DNA from: Ruminococcaceae bacterium UBA1404
GTDB taxonomy: Bacteria > Bacillota > Clostridia > Oscillospirales > Ruminococcaceae
Reading direction: 5' to 3'
DNA length: 57,149 nt
Assembly: GCA_002305075.1 (NCBI GenBank)
Contig: DBQC01000024.1
Location: forward strand, 415-57,563
In this document: positions 23,852-33,079 of the stretch, piece by piece
How positions within the stretch are numbered: position 1 is the stretch's first letter
Layout of the letters: each line of letters opens with the position of its first letter
Program-made: the position numbers and the translations under genes
The notes under the pieces: generated by a model
Seen by the model: the letters and a program-made list of their open reading frames with translations, nothing else
What the model was told of the DNA's origin: nothing
Databases searched by the model: none

Positions 23852-24730
23852 TTAAGAGGGGCAAAGGTTGCGAAAAACAAACTGTCCCTCGTCATTTATG
23901 GCGCCGATGCCCATAAAGCCCTCGGCAGCCCAAAGCTGGTAGGTCTGCCCGGCGGCAGCGCCCAGCCGGTCGGCCTCAAGGCGCACACCGTGGCGCATCA
24001 GTCGTGCCTCCTTTGGCTTGACATCGATGCGGGGCAGCGCCGAAAAAGCTGCCCATATCGGCAGCAGATGGGCCTCTAAGCTGCCCTGTCGGGCCAGCTC
24101 CACGGCTCGGTCTAAGGGCAGCGCATCCTCTAAGACAAAGCCCGACGAAGCCGTGCGCCGCAGCGCCGACATGGCCCCGCCACAGCCCAACATTGCCCCC
24201 ATATCGTGGCAAAGACTGCGCACATAGGTGCCCCGAGAGCAGAAAATCGACAGAGCCACTCGGTCGGGAGACACCAGCCGGCAGTCCAAACTGTAAATGT
24301 GCACCTGCCGGGGCGGGCGCTCTATTTCCTTGCCCTGGCGGGCCAGCTCGTAGAGGCGGCGTCCGTCCACCTTGACCGAGGAATACATGGGTGGAAGTTG
24401 GGTAATCGGCCCCTTAAACCGGGCGGCCACAGCATTGAGCGCCTCGGGCGTCACCGAGACCGGTCGGCGCCGCAGGACGGTGCCGGTGGTGTCGTAGGTG
24501 TCGGTCTCAAGGCCCAGTTGCAGCTCGGCCTCGTAGCGCTTGGTGTGGTCGGGCAGCAGGTCGGTCAGGCGGGTGGCCCGGCCAAAAAATACCGGAAGCA
24601 ATCCGGTAGCCATAGGGTCTAAGGTGCCGCCGTGGCCCAGCTTTTTTTGGCGGGTGGCCCCCCTGAGCTTGGCCACCACATCAAAGGAGGTCCAGTCGGC
24701 GGGCTTGTCCACTAACAGAATGCCGTTCAT
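23852..24730 (-). CDS. truB: tRNA pseudouridine-55 synthase
   Basis: The product is 292 aa. It begins MNGILLVDKPADWTSFDVV, with the catalytic Asp in GHGGTLDPMATGLLPV and further conserved YEAELQLGLETDTYDTTG and CSRGTYVRSLCHDMG. It converts U55 of tRNA T-loops to pseudouridine. Its start overlaps the nrnA stop by 4 bp (ATGA), indicating coupled translation. Confidence 0.96.
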   Translation of the reverse strand: MNGILLVDKPADWTSFDVVAKLRGATRQKKLGHGGTLDPMATGLLPVFFGRATRLTDLLPDHTKRYEAELQLGLETDTYDTTGTVLRRRPVSVTPEALNAVAARFKGPITQLPPMYSSVKVDGRRLYELARQGKEIERPPRQVHIYSLDCRLVSPDRVALSIFCSRGTYVRSLCHDMGAMLGCGGAMSALRRTASSGFVLEDALPLDRAVELARQGSLEAHLLPIWAAFSALPRIDVKPKEARLMRHGVRLEADRLGAAAGQTYQLWAAEGFMGIGAINDEGQFVFRNLCPS

Positions 24731-25698
24731 AAAAGCCCCTCGGCCCGCAGCGCTTCGTCCACGGCGGCCACAAGGCGCGCCTCGACCTCCTCAAGGCTGC
24801 CCTTGACGGTGCAGCCGGCGGCCAACCGGTGGCCACCGCCGCCAAACCGGGCGCAGAGGTCGCCGGCCGAAATGCGACTGGTGCGCACCGACACCCGGCA
24901 GACCCCCTCGTTGGGGCGCTCTCGCAGCGTGATGCCCACCTCGACCCCCTCTACATTGCGGGGAATGGCCGACAGCCCGTCGGCGTCGGCATCGGTCAGA
25001 CCGTGGGTATCCAGCAGGCTGCGGGGCAGCCGCACCACGGCGCAAAGCCCGTTGCAGAAAAAGCGCATCTCGGTCATCAGCCGGCCCTCCACGGCCACAA
25101 GACCCCGGGGCTTGCTCTCAAACAGCCGGTGGTTGATGTAGGTGTGGCGGGCGCCCAAATCCATGAGCCGGGCGGCAAGTTTAAGCGTCTCGGGGCGGGT
25201 GTTTGCATAGCGAAAACCCCCGCTGTCCGAAGCGATGGCGAGGTAGAGGGCATCGGCCACATAGGGGCTGATGGGATGGCCCATGGCCTCGATGATCCGC
25301 ATCACCACCTCGCCGGCCGCAGCGGCCTCGGTTTCGAGGCAGGTGGTCGCGGCATAGCCTGTGTTGCTGGCATGGTGGTCGATGCAGAGGTCTACCCGGG
25401 GGGCCAAATCGCGATAGCGGCCCATCAGAGAGGGGGACGCAAGGTCCACAGCTACGATGGTCTGCGGCTCAAAGGGCTCGGGGGTGTAGCCCTCGGGGTA
25501 GAGAAAGTCGTATTGGGGGGGCAGAGGGTCGGGGCTTATCACGGCGGCCCGGCGGCCCATCTCTATAAGGGCCTGCCGCAGCCCAAAGGCCGAACCCAAA
25601 GCGTCGCCATCGGGGTTTTGGTGCACCAAAATCCAGACATCCTGTGCCTCTTTGAGCCATGCGGCCGTCTCCTCGACCGAGATGCGGCGACCGCTCAT
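24727..25698 (-). CDS. nrnA: DHH/DHHA1 phosphoesterase (NrnA-type oligoribonuclease / pAp phosphatase)
   Basis: The product is 323 aa. The DHH domain shows LVHQNPDGDALGSAFGLRQA, the metal-binding AVDLASPSL and CIDHHASN. The C-terminal DHHA1 domain ends in FGGGGHRLAAGC. NrnA degrades very short RNA and removes the phosphate from pAp. It lies between rbfA and truB with 4-bp overlaps on both sides, the usual place in Bacillota. Confidence 0.92.
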   Translation of the reverse strand: MSGRRISVEETAAWLKEAQDVWILVHQNPDGDALGSAFGLRQALIEMGRRAAVISPDPLPPQYDFLYPEGYTPEPFEPQTIVAVDLASPSLMGRYRDLAPRVDLCIDHHASNTGYAATTCLETEAAAAGEVVMRIIEAMGHPISPYVADALYLAIASDSGGFRYANTRPETLKLAARLMDLGARHTYINHRLFESKPRGLVAVEGRLMTEMRFFCNGLCAVVRLPRSLLDTHGLTDADADGLSAIPRNVEGVEVGITLRERPNEGVCRVSVRTSRISAGDLCARFGGGGHRLAAGCTVKGSLEEVEARLVAAVDEALRAEGLL

Positions 25699-26033
25699 GT
25701 AAGCTCCTCCATCATGCGCTGAATACGGGCCGACTCGGCGATGGAATCGTCGGCGATAAAGTGAAGCTCGGGGGTGCGGCGCATGCGCACCCGCTTACCA
25801 ATTTCGGTCCGAATCAGCCCGGCGGCGCTCTTTAGGCCCTCCACCGCTCGGCGGGTGGTGTCCATGCCCTCCAGGCTGCTGACATAGACCTTGCAGTGGG
25901 AGAGATCCCCCGCAAGGTCAAGCTTGACAATACTGAGCATGCCGCTGATGCGGGGATCTTTTAGTTGGCGAAAGATGGCAAGCAGCTCCCGCCGGATGTC
26001 CTCGGATAATCGATCAATGCGATGCGAAGCCAT
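25695..26033 (-). CDS. rbfA: Ribosome-binding factor A
   Basis: The product is 112 aa. It begins MASHRIDRLSEDIRRELLAI, with LKDPRISGMLSIVKLDLAGD and CKVYVSSL typical of RbfA. The C-terminus has RMRRTPELHFIADDSI. It binds the 30S subunit late in its maturation. The gene is 35 bp downstream of infB and overlaps nrnA. Confidence 0.95.
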   Translation of the reverse strand: MASHRIDRLSEDIRRELLAIFRQLKDPRISGMLSIVKLDLAGDLSHCKVYVSSLEGMDTTRRAVEGLKSAAGLIRTEIGKRVRMRRTPELHFIADDSIAESARIQRMMEELT

Positions 26034-26068
26034 AGCACAGCCTCCTTCGATGTAATGGGCATTTTTGC

Positions 26069-28423
26069 CTAGTCGCGGTATTCCTCCACCTCGTAAACCT
26101 CAAAGATGTCGCCCACTTTAATGTCGGCAAACTTTTGCAGGGTTATGCCGCATTCGTAGCCGCTGGCCACCTCTCGAACATCGTCCTTAAACCGGCGCAA
26201 ACCGGCAATCTGGTCGTCGGCGAGGATGATGCCGTCCCGCACAAGGCGCACTTTTGCGCTGCGCAGAATTTTGCCCTCGAGCACATAGCATCCGGCCACG
26301 GTGCCGGTGTTGGAAATCTTGTAGACCTGACGCACCTCGGCCCGGCCCAGCTCCACATCCCGATACTTGGGTGCCAGCATACCCTTGAGGGCCGATTCGA
26401 TTTCCTCGATAGCGTCGTAAATCACCCGGTAGAGCCGCACATCCACCTGATCACGGCGGGCAAGATCCCGGGCGGCGGGGTCGGGGCGCACATTAAAGCC
26501 CACGATGATGGCGTTGGAGGCGTCGGCCAGCATGACATCCGACTCGCTGACCGCACCCACGGCGCCGTGGATAATCCGCACCCGTACCTCGTCGTTGGAG
26601 AGCTTCTCGAGCGACTGGCGCACCGCTTCGACCGAGCCCTGAACATCGGCCTTGACAATAATGGGCAGCTCTTTCATCTCGCCCTCGCTGATCTGTTCAA
26701 ACAGATTGTCCAGCGTGACCTTGGTGTAGGAGCGGAACTCGGCCTCTTTGGCCTCAAAGCGGCGCTGTTCGGCCAGCTCCTTGGCAAGGCGCTCGTCCTC
26801 CACCGCACCAAAGGTGTCTCCGGCCGAGGGGGCCTCGTCCAGACCCATAATCTCCACCGGTGTGGAGGGGCCGGCCTCCTCGATGCGCTCGCCCTGATCG
26901 TCCAACATCACCCGCACCCGGCCGGTGGCCGTGCCGGCAATCACTGCATCGCCGATGCGCAGGGTGCCCTTTTGTACCAGAATGGTGGCCACCGGGCCCC
27001 GGCCTTTGTCGATTTTGGCCTCGATAACCGTGCCGGCCGCCAAGCGATTGGGGTTGGCTTTGAGTTCCTGCATATCGGACACCAGCAAGATCATCTCAAG
27101 AAGCTGGTCGATGTTCTCGCCGGTCTTGGCCGACACGGGCACACAGATAATGTCGCCGCCCCAGGCCTCGGGAACAAGACCGTGCTCGGTGAGGCTCTGC
27201 ATCACCTTGTCGGGGTTGGCGGTGGGTTTGTCGATTTTGTTGATGGCCACGATAATGCTGACCTCGGCGGCCTTGGCGTGGTTGATGGCCTCGATGGTCT
27301 GAGGCATGATGCCGTCGTCGGCGGCCACCACCAGCACCGCAATGTCGGTGACCTGGGCGCCGCGGGCCCGCATGGAGGTAAAGGCGGCGTGGCCGGGGGT
27401 GTCCAGGAAGGTGATGTCCCGGCCGGACACCTTGACCTGATAGGCACCGATATGCTGGGTGATGCCGCCGGCCTCCCTTTCGGTGACCTTGGTGGAGCGG
27501 ATTTTATCAAGCAACGAGGTTTTGCCGTGGTCCACATGGCCCATAACCACCACCACAGGCGGGCGGGGCTGCAGGTTCTCCTCGGCGTCCTCGGTGGTGT
27601 CGAACAGCCGCTCCTCGATGGTAACAACCACCTCGGGGCTTACCTTGGCACCGATTTCAATGGCCACCAGGGCGGCGGTGTCGTAGTCGATGGTATCGCC
27701 TACGGCAGCCATCACGCCGTTTTGCATCAGGCGCTTGATAATCTCGCTGGAAGTTACTTTAAGGCGCTCGGCAAACTCCCGCACGGTAATTTCCTCGGGC
27801 AGGGTAATCTCCAGCTTTTGGCGGCGCTGGCGCTCCAGCTCGAGCCGGCGCAACTTCTCGGCCTCACGGTCCCGGCGGGACTGCGAGGGTCTGCGGCGGT
27901 TGGAGCCAAACTTCTGCTTGCGGGCCACGGTGTTGTCCTTTTTCTGGGCCGTGGCGGGCGGGGTATAGGCCGCCGGCGCAATTTGCTCGTAGCGCTCGTT
28001 GTATTTATCCAGCTGCACATTGGCCGCACGAAGATCCACATTCTTAACCGCCGGACGGGACGCGGGAGCGGGGCTCTTTTTGCGCTCGGGCTGCTTAGCC
28101 CGGGGGGGCTGCTTTTGCTCGGTGCCTGTTTTGGCCTTATCGGCCGCCTTGGGCTGGCTCTCCCCAGCCTTGGGCGCACCACCTTTGGCCTCGGCGGGCG
28201 CGGTCTGCTCGGTGCGTGCAAACTGGGCAAAGTAGGGCGCCGGGTCGGGCACTTGTTCCTTTTGGGTATAGTAATCAAAAACCAGATCGAGCTCATCGTC
28301 CGAAAGGGCGGTCATGTGCTTGCGCTCGTCGCCGGGCATATAAGCCTCGAGCAGCGCGATAATATCCTTGCTTGCGACTTTAAGGTCCTTGGCGACCTCA
28401 TGTACGCGGTATTTTCCCATCAT
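26069..28423 (-). CDS. infB: Translation initiation factor IF-2
   Basis: The start chosen is the first ATG of MMGKYRVHEVAKDL (28423), 9 nt after AGGAGG, giving 784 aa. An IF2_N module lies in the first 55 residues, followed by a charged Ala/Pro/Lys linker and a second IF2_N module. The GTPase domain has GHVDHGKT from residue 295, then DTPGHAAF and NKID. Domains II, III and C2, which binds initiator tRNA, complete the protein. The RBS lies within the end of ylxQ. Confidence 0.97.
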   Translation of the reverse strand: MMGKYRVHEVAKDLKVASKDIIALLEAYMPGDERKHMTALSDDELDLVFDYYTQKEQVPDPAPYFAQFARTEQTAPAEAKGGAPKAGESQPKAADKAKTGTEQKQPPRAKQPERKKSPAPASRPAVKNVDLRAANVQLDKYNERYEQIAPAAYTPPATAQKKDNTVARKQKFGSNRRRPSQSRRDREAEKLRRLELERQRRQKLEITLPEEITVREFAERLKVTSSEIIKRLMQNGVMAAVGDTIDYDTAALVAIEIGAKVSPEVVVTIEERLFDTTEDAEENLQPRPPVVVVMGHVDHGKTSLLDKIRSTKVTEREAGGITQHIGAYQVKVSGRDITFLDTPGHAAFTSMRARGAQVTDIAVLVVAADDGIMPQTIEAINHAKAAEVSIIVAINKIDKPTANPDKVMQSLTEHGLVPEAWGGDIICVPVSAKTGENIDQLLEMILLVSDMQELKANPNRLAAGTVIEAKIDKGRGPVATILVQKGTLRIGDAVIAGTATGRVRVMLDDQGERIEEAGPSTPVEIMGLDEAPSAGDTFGAVEDERLAKELAEQRRFEAKEAEFRSYTKVTLDNLFEQISEGEMKELPIIVKADVQGSVEAVRQSLEKLSNDEVRVRIIHGAVGAVSESDVMLADASNAIIVGFNVRPDPAARDLARRDQVDVRLYRVIYDAIEEIESALKGMLAPKYRDVELGRAEVRQVYKISNTGTVAGCYVLEGKILRSAKVRLVRDGIILADDQIAGLRRFKDDVREVASGYECGITLQKFADIKVGDIFEVYEVEEYRD

Positions 28424-28436
28424 ATACGCATTCCTC

Positions 28437-28778
28437 CTATTGGTCCTTCGGGGCGGGGCTGTGGGGGGCGGCGGTGCAGTCTGCACCGAGCAGCTCCTGT
28501 ATTCGGGCGGCAAAGCCCTTGTCCGTCAGGGCAAAAATACCGGCCCGCTTGCCGATGTAATACCACAGCTCATCCATGGTGAGCCCCGCGTCCAGGCAGG
28601 GCACCTGAGAGTTTGCAGCCAGCCGAGCCATACGGCGGCGGCTGCCCTCGGACAGGTCGCTGGCAAAGAGCACCAGCTGTATATTTTTATCCAACCCGGC
28701 CTTTACAGGGTCGAAGCCCCAACAAAGGCGTCCGGCCTTGCGCGCCACGCCAAGCACGCGAACGAGCTGTTCATGCAT
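28437..28778 (-). CDS. L7Ae/L30e-family RNA-binding protein (YlxQ)
   Basis: The start chosen is ATG 28778, ten bases after AGGAG; a GTG at 28784 is only four bases from it. The product is 113 aa. VLGVARKAGRLCWGFDPVKAG and KNIQLVLFASDLSEGSRRRM are typical of the YlxQ/L7Ae-like group that binds kink-turn RNA. Its role in Clostridia is not settled. It overlaps the ylxR end and lies between ylxR and infB, as usual. Confidence 0.88.
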   Translation of the reverse strand: MHEQLVRVLGVARKAGRLCWGFDPVKAGLDKNIQLVLFASDLSEGSRRRMARLAANSQVPCLDAGLTMDELWYYIGKRAGIFALTDKGFAARIQELLGADCTAAPHSPAPKDQ

Positions 28779-29040
28779 GCGCACTCAGCTCCTGCTCGAG
28801 CCGGTCGTAAACCGCGTCGGGAATCTGTGTGGCCAGCGCCCGCTCGATGCGGCGGGCCTTGCGGGCCTTGGTAAGGCACTGCGCATCCCGGCAGAGGTAG
28901 GCGCCCCGTCCCGGGGCCTTGCCGGTGGTATCCAGCGCCACGGCCCCCTCGGGGCTGCGCACCACCCGAACGAGTTCCCGCTTGGGTTTGTGCACACCGC
29001 AGCCGGCGCACATGCGTACGGGCTGTTTTTTTTGAGCCAT
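28771..29040 (-). CDS. rnpM: YlxR / RnpM family RNA-binding protein
   Basis: The product is 89 aa (DUF448). The signature is PVRMCAGCGVHKPKRELVRV, then GKAPGRGAYLCRDAQCLTKA. A member in B. subtilis is reported to bind RNase P RNA and modulate its activity (RnpM). The gene is between nusA and ylxQ, its standard position. Confidence 0.9.
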   Translation of the reverse strand: MAQKKQPVRMCAGCGVHKPKRELVRVVRSPEGAVALDTTGKAPGRGAYLCRDAQCLTKARKARRIERALATQIPDAVYDRLEQELSAHA

Positions 29041-29073
29041 ATGGGCACCTCCTTTGGGGATGTTCTGTCCGGT

Positions 29074-30156
29074 TTAATCTTCGGTTTCGTCCTCGTTTTG
29101 GGTCTCTATGTCGTCAAACTCCTCGCCCTCGGGCCGAATGTCGATCTTCCAGCCGGTGAGGCGGGCGGCCAGCCGGGCGTTGTGGCCCTTGTTGCCGATG
29201 GCCAACGAAAGCTGATGCTCGGGCACAACAACCCGGCAGACCTTGGGGGTCTGACTGAGGATGTGCACGGCGATGACATCGGCCGGCGACAGGGCAGCGG
29301 CGATAAACTCCTCGGGGTTTTCCGAGTAGCGCACCACATCGATTTTCTCGCCGCCCAACTCGTCGACCACCGAGGAGATGCGCACACCCCTCGGGCCGAT
29401 GCAGGCGCCCACGGCGTCCACATTGGGGTCGGACGACCAGACCGCCACTTTAGAGCGCAGCCCGGCCTCCCGGGAGATGGCCTTAATCTCCACGGTGCCG
29501 TCGTAAATCTCGGGGATTTGCATTTCAAGCAGCCGCTTAACCAATCCGGGATGGGTGCGTGAAATGACGAGCCGGGGGCCTCTTTCACTGCTGACCACAT
29601 CGGCCACAAAGACCTTGATGCGGGCACCGTCGGGATAGCTTTCGCCTTCGATTTGCTCGCCCTGGGGCAGCACGGCCTCGGCGTTTCCAATCTCCACGGT
29701 GACATTACCTCTGCGGGGATCCTGGCGCAGCACCGTGGCGGTTACAATGTCGTACTGCTTGGACTGGAACTCCTCGAGCAGTTGGCCCCGCTCGGCCTCC
29801 CGGATGCCCTGGCGGATGACATGCTTGGCCGACTGCGCCGCAATGCGACCAAACTGCTTGGTCTCGAGCGGAATTTCCACCACGCTGCCCACAAGGGCGC
29901 CGGGCTGGTACTTGGCTGCCTCCTCGGGCAGAATTTCCATGGAGGGGTCGGTGATTTGGTCCACTACAATTTTGCGCATGGCAATGTAAAGGCGACCGGC
30001 CTCGGGGTCGATCTCCACAATGTTGTCCTCGTTGTTCATGTCCCGCTTAACGGCAATTTGAATGGCGCCTTTAATTTTTTCAATTAAGTAGCCAACGGGG
30101 ATGCCCTTCTCCTTCTCCAGCAGGAAAAGAGCCTCAAAGAACTCCTGGTTGTTCAT
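29074..30156 (-). CDS. nusA: Transcription termination/antitermination factor NusA
   Basis: The product is 360 aa. The N-terminal RNA-polymerase-binding domain (NQEFFEALFLLEKEKGIP) is followed by an S1 domain (about residues 135-200) and two KH domains with DPNVDAVGACIGPRGVRISS and VPEHQLSLAIGNKGHNARLA. It lacks the C-terminal acidic repeats of proteobacterial NusA, as is normal in Gram-positives. It overlaps the rimP stop by 4 bp. Confidence 0.97.
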   Translation of the reverse strand: MNNQEFFEALFLLEKEKGIPVGYLIEKIKGAIQIAVKRDMNNEDNIVEIDPEAGRLYIAMRKIVVDQITDPSMEILPEEAAKYQPGALVGSVVEIPLETKQFGRIAAQSAKHVIRQGIREAERGQLLEEFQSKQYDIVTATVLRQDPRRGNVTVEIGNAEAVLPQGEQIEGESYPDGARIKVFVADVVSSERGPRLVISRTHPGLVKRLLEMQIPEIYDGTVEIKAISREAGLRSKVAVWSSDPNVDAVGACIGPRGVRISSVVDELGGEKIDVVRYSENPEEFIAAALSPADVIAVHILSQTPKVCRVVVPEHQLSLAIGNKGHNARLAARLTGWKIDIRPEGEEFDDIETQNEDETED

Positions 30157-30656
30157 CGGTCTGCTCCTTTGAAGTTATACTCGGCATATTGTCGCGCGGC
30201 GGCAATATCCGCCAGTAATAGGTTGTGTGTCTGGCCGCTGTCCTCGGTGATGCTCAGGCTTTTTTGTTCGGGGTCATAGGCGTCGAGGATACCCACAAGC
30301 TCCCGCCGGCCCTCCCGGGCCTGATAGAGCTTTAGGGTGACTTTGCGCCCGATAAAGGCCGCAAAGTGCTCGGGTGTTTTAAGGCTGCGCTCTATTCCGG
30401 GGCTGGATACCTCCAGGTAATAGCTCTGCTCGATGGGGTCGGCGGCGTCCAAAATCCCGTCGATGGCTCTGGAAAACCGCTCGCAGTCCTCCATGGTGAC
30501 CCCCTCGGGCTTGTCGATAAAGTAGCGCAAAAAGGTGCTGCCGCCCTCCTTCTCAAAGCGCACATCCCATATCATAAGGCCCAGCTCGGCGGCCACCGGC
30601 CGGGCAAGGTCGGTGCAAAGTTTTGTCACACCGGTTTTTTTGCCTTTCTTGGCCAT
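30153..30656 (-). CDS. rimP: Ribosome maturation factor RimP
   Basis: The start is ATG 30656 (MAKKGKKTG), behind AAGGAGG, giving 167 aa. ELGLMIWDVRFEKEGGSTFL, then FIDKPEGVTMEDCERFSRAI and YYLEVSSPGIERSLKTPEHF are characteristic. It helps 30S subunit assembly. It is the first gene of the nusA-infB operon, with a terminator-like hairpin in its leader. Confidence 0.95.
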   Translation of the reverse strand: MAKKGKKTGVTKLCTDLARPVAAELGLMIWDVRFEKEGGSTFLRYFIDKPEGVTMEDCERFSRAIDGILDAADPIEQSYYLEVSSPGIERSLKTPEHFAAFIGRKVTLKLYQAREGRRELVGILDAYDPEQKSLSITEDSGQTHNLLLADIAAARQYAEYNFKGADR

Positions 30657-30693
30657 GCTTTTTCCTCCTTGCACCTTCTGGCATACATAAACA

Positions 30694-30718
30694 AAAGAGC
30701 GGGCAAAACCCACTCTTT
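30694..30718 (-). promoter_or_regulatory. Terminator-like hairpin in the rimP-nusA leader
   Basis: On minus, AAAGAGTGGG pairs with CCCGCTCTTT (one G-U pair) around TTTTG, followed by TGTTTATGT. It lies between the predicted promoter at 30745-30773 and the rimP RBS, so it could attenuate the operon. It could alternatively stop read-through from spoVT. Confidence 0.6.
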
Positions 30719-30744
30719 CATCCTACGCTCGTTCTTACTGTCAT

Positions 30745-30773
30745 ATCGTACCACAGCCCCCGGCCAAATGCAA
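30745..30773 (-). promoter_or_regulatory. Candidate promoter of the rimP-nusA-infB operon
   Basis: On minus, TTGCAT (30773-30768), 17 bp, TACGAT (30750-30745). The -10 is a weak match. Confidence 0.5.
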
Positions 30774-30797
30774 GGGCTTTTTGCCCACTAAAAGGAG

Positions 30798-31340
30798 CTA
30801 TTCCTCCATCTGGCGGCCCAAAAAGCTGGCAGCGGTGGCAATAAGCTTAATCTCGGTGTCGGTGGCGGTGCCGCTGCCTTCGTTGGCCAAAAACATAATA
30901 GAGCCACACACATCGCCGGCCGCCAAAATGGGGGCCGCTACCATGGCTTGATGGGGGGTGCCCTCCACCGGTTGCAGGCGGCGGGTTTCGGCCGAGGTGT
31001 AGGCAAAGGGGCGGCGGGTTTCCATAAGCTCCTCTAAGGAGGGTGACACCCGACGCTCTAACAGCTCCTTTTTGGGGATGCCGGCTACGGTGATCACATG
31101 GTCACGGTCGCAAACCACCACCGGGTGGCCTGCCACCTTGTAGAGCACCTCGGCATACTGGCTTGAGAAGGCCGACAGCTCACCGATGGGCGAATATTTT
31201 TTAAAGATGACCTCGCCGTCGTTGTCGGTGAATATCTCAAGGGGGTCGCCTTCCCGGATACGCATGGTGCGGCGTATCTCTTTAGGTATAACCACTCTTC
31301 CAAGATCGTCTATCCTACGCACAATGCCCGTGGCTTTCAT
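30798..31340 (-). CDS. spoVT: Stage V sporulation protein T
   Basis: The product is 180 aa. The N-terminal AbrB-type DNA-binding domain is MKATGIVRRIDDLGRVVIPK followed by EIRRTMRIREGDPLEIF. The C-terminal GAF domain extends from about residue 55. SpoVT is the forespore regulator that adjusts sigma-G gene expression. Its presence with spoIIE points to an endospore former. It stands upstream of rimP; a GTATA-type -35 resembling sigma-G promoters is visible upstream, but the -10 match is poor. Confidence 0.93.
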   Translation of the reverse strand: MKATGIVRRIDDLGRVVIPKEIRRTMRIREGDPLEIFTDNDGEVIFKKYSPIGELSAFSSQYAEVLYKVAGHPVVVCDRDHVITVAGIPKKELLERRVSPSLEELMETRRPFAYTSAETRRLQPVEGTPHQAMVAAPILAAGDVCGSIMFLANEGSGTATDTEIKLIATAASFLGRQMEE

Positions 31341-31468
31341 TCTATATTCCTCCCGGTTTGGTTAATGCTAAAATAGGTCCAGCCGTTTTGAAGATGACAC
31401 GCCCCTATTTTTTGCTCTGGCGGAAGGATTTATACAGCACACTTTTCAAATTTAAGGCTCGGCTGCAT

Positions 31469-32920
31469 TTATTCGGCACACTCGGCCACAAGCCCGGTAC
31501 CCTCGTCGTGGTCCTTTAGCACATGCTTCCAGCGGCCGCTGCGGTAGCGCAAACCGAGCAGCAGCGAGCGCATGCCAAAGTCCATCACCATGCAGAACCA
31601 CATACCCTGAAGGCCGTAACTTAGCTTGATACAGAGGATATAGGCCAGGGTAATACGCAAACTCCACATGGAGATAAGCACCACAAGCAGCGGCCACTTT
31701 GTGTCGCCCGCGCCCCGCAGCACACCGGTGATGCTCATGGAGATGCCGGTAAGCGGCTGGGAAAAGGCCACAATGCGCAAACACTCGGCGGCCAGCGGAA
31801 TAACCAGCGGGTCCTTGGTGAATATCCGGATAAGCGGCGTGGCTGCCACATAGAGGACGCAGCCGGCCACAGCCAGAGCGCCGGTGGAAATTTTGATAAC
31901 GCCCATGGAGAGCTTGTCGGCCAAATCCTCCCGCTTTGCGCCCAAAGACTGGCCCACCAAGGTGGTGGCTGAGGAGGCAAAGGCAAAGGCCGGCATAAAG
32001 CAGAGCGCCTCGGCAGTAATGGCCAGATGGTGGGCGGCCAGCGAAACGGTGCCCAAGCTGGTGACAATAAAGGTGACGGCCGTCTGACCGATGCTCATAG
32101 CCAGACGCTCGCCCATGGTGGGCAGGCTGATGCGAAAGGCCGACTTGAGCAGCGTCGGATCGGGCCGCAGGCTGACCCCACGCTCCAGCTTGATGGGCGA
32201 CTCGCGGGTAAATACCACATAGAGCACAATAAGGCCGGCCACCACAATGGACATCGCCGTAGGAATGGCCGCACCCACAACCCCAAGTCCTGCGCCCCAC
32301 ATACGGAAGGATCCGCCAAACACCGTAATGGTGCGGGTTTCATAAATAAGCAGATAGTTGCCCATAAGGTTGAGCACATTGGCGATGATGTTGGCCACTA
32401 AGGGCGTTCGGGTGTCGCCGGCGCCACGGAGAATGGCGCTTAGAATAGTCGAAAGGGCTCTAAAGAGCATGACGCTCGCAATAACAAACAGATAGGCCCG
32501 GGCGTCGTCTAGAATCTCAGGCTCGCCGCCCATCCAAACCGGGATATAGCGGCTTAGGCTGACCATAACCGTGGTAAAAAAGGCGCCCAGCGCCACCACC
32601 ACCAAGAGGGCCTGCCCGGTGAGCGCCTTGGCCCTGTCGATGTTGTTGGCGCCGATCGAGCGGGCCACCAGCGCCGTAAAGCCCACGCCTATGGCCATGC
32701 AGAGACCATTTACCATGTTGATGGAGGAGCTGTTGATGGCCACAGCCGCCGTGGCATTGGCCCCAAGAACACCCACCATAGCCGTGTCGGCATACTGCAC
32801 CATGGTCATGAGCAGCTGCTCGAGCAGAATAGGCCAGGCCAGCAGCATGATGGTCGAAAAAATGGACCCGCCTCGCTCAATAACCGAGGCAGACCCGCCC
32901 GAGGGCTGCTTTTTTACCAT
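31469..32920 (-). CDS. MATE family efflux transporter
   Basis: The product is 483 aa with about twelve TM segments in two similar halves. The first half starts MLLAWPILLEQLLMTMVQYA, with ADTAMVGVLGANATAA. It contains SAILRGAGDTRTP and, in the second half, the matching SITGVLRGAGDTKWP, a typical MATE internal repeat. These pumps export drugs or metabolites using Na+ or H+. The substrate is unknown. No clear terminator was seen downstream. Confidence 0.92.
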   Translation of the reverse strand: MVKKQPSGGSASVIERGGSIFSTIMLLAWPILLEQLLMTMVQYADTAMVGVLGANATAAVAINSSSINMVNGLCMAIGVGFTALVARSIGANNIDRAKALTGQALLVVVALGAFFTTVMVSLSRYIPVWMGGEPEILDDARAYLFVIASVMLFRALSTILSAILRGAGDTRTPLVANIIANVLNLMGNYLLIYETRTITVFGGSFRMWGAGLGVVGAAIPTAMSIVVAGLIVLYVVFTRESPIKLERGVSLRPDPTLLKSAFRISLPTMGERLAMSIGQTAVTFIVTSLGTVSLAAHHLAITAEALCFMPAFAFASSATTLVGQSLGAKREDLADKLSMGVIKISTGALAVAGCVLYVAATPLIRIFTKDPLVIPLAAECLRIVAFSQPLTGISMSITGVLRGAGDTKWPLLVVLISMWSLRITLAYILCIKLSYGLQGMWFCMVMDFGMRSLLLGLRYRSGRWKHVLKDHDEGTGLVAECAE

Positions 32921-33017
32921 ATTGTTTCCCCTTTGCTGAAAAAAATTATTGTTTTATTAGCAATCATAAGTGACATTATATCAGGTTTTAAATAAATGTA
33001 CAGCCCAAAGTCGACGG

Positions 33018-33046
33018 TTGCGACGGCGCCTATTAAATGCTAAAAT
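33018..33046 (+). promoter_or_regulatory. Promoter of the HD-domain gene
   Basis: TTGCGA (33018-33023), 17 bp, TAAAAT (33041-33046), with ATG at 33080. Confidence 0.6.
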
Positions 33047-33079
33047 GGGCCTATTATAAACGAAAGCGAGTGATTTACC

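Noticed and set aside
26135..28582. Long open frame on the plus strand opposite infB
   Set aside because: It is the mirror of G+C-rich infB codons, is rich in Gly/His/Leu, and has no RBS. The minus strand carries complete IF-2.
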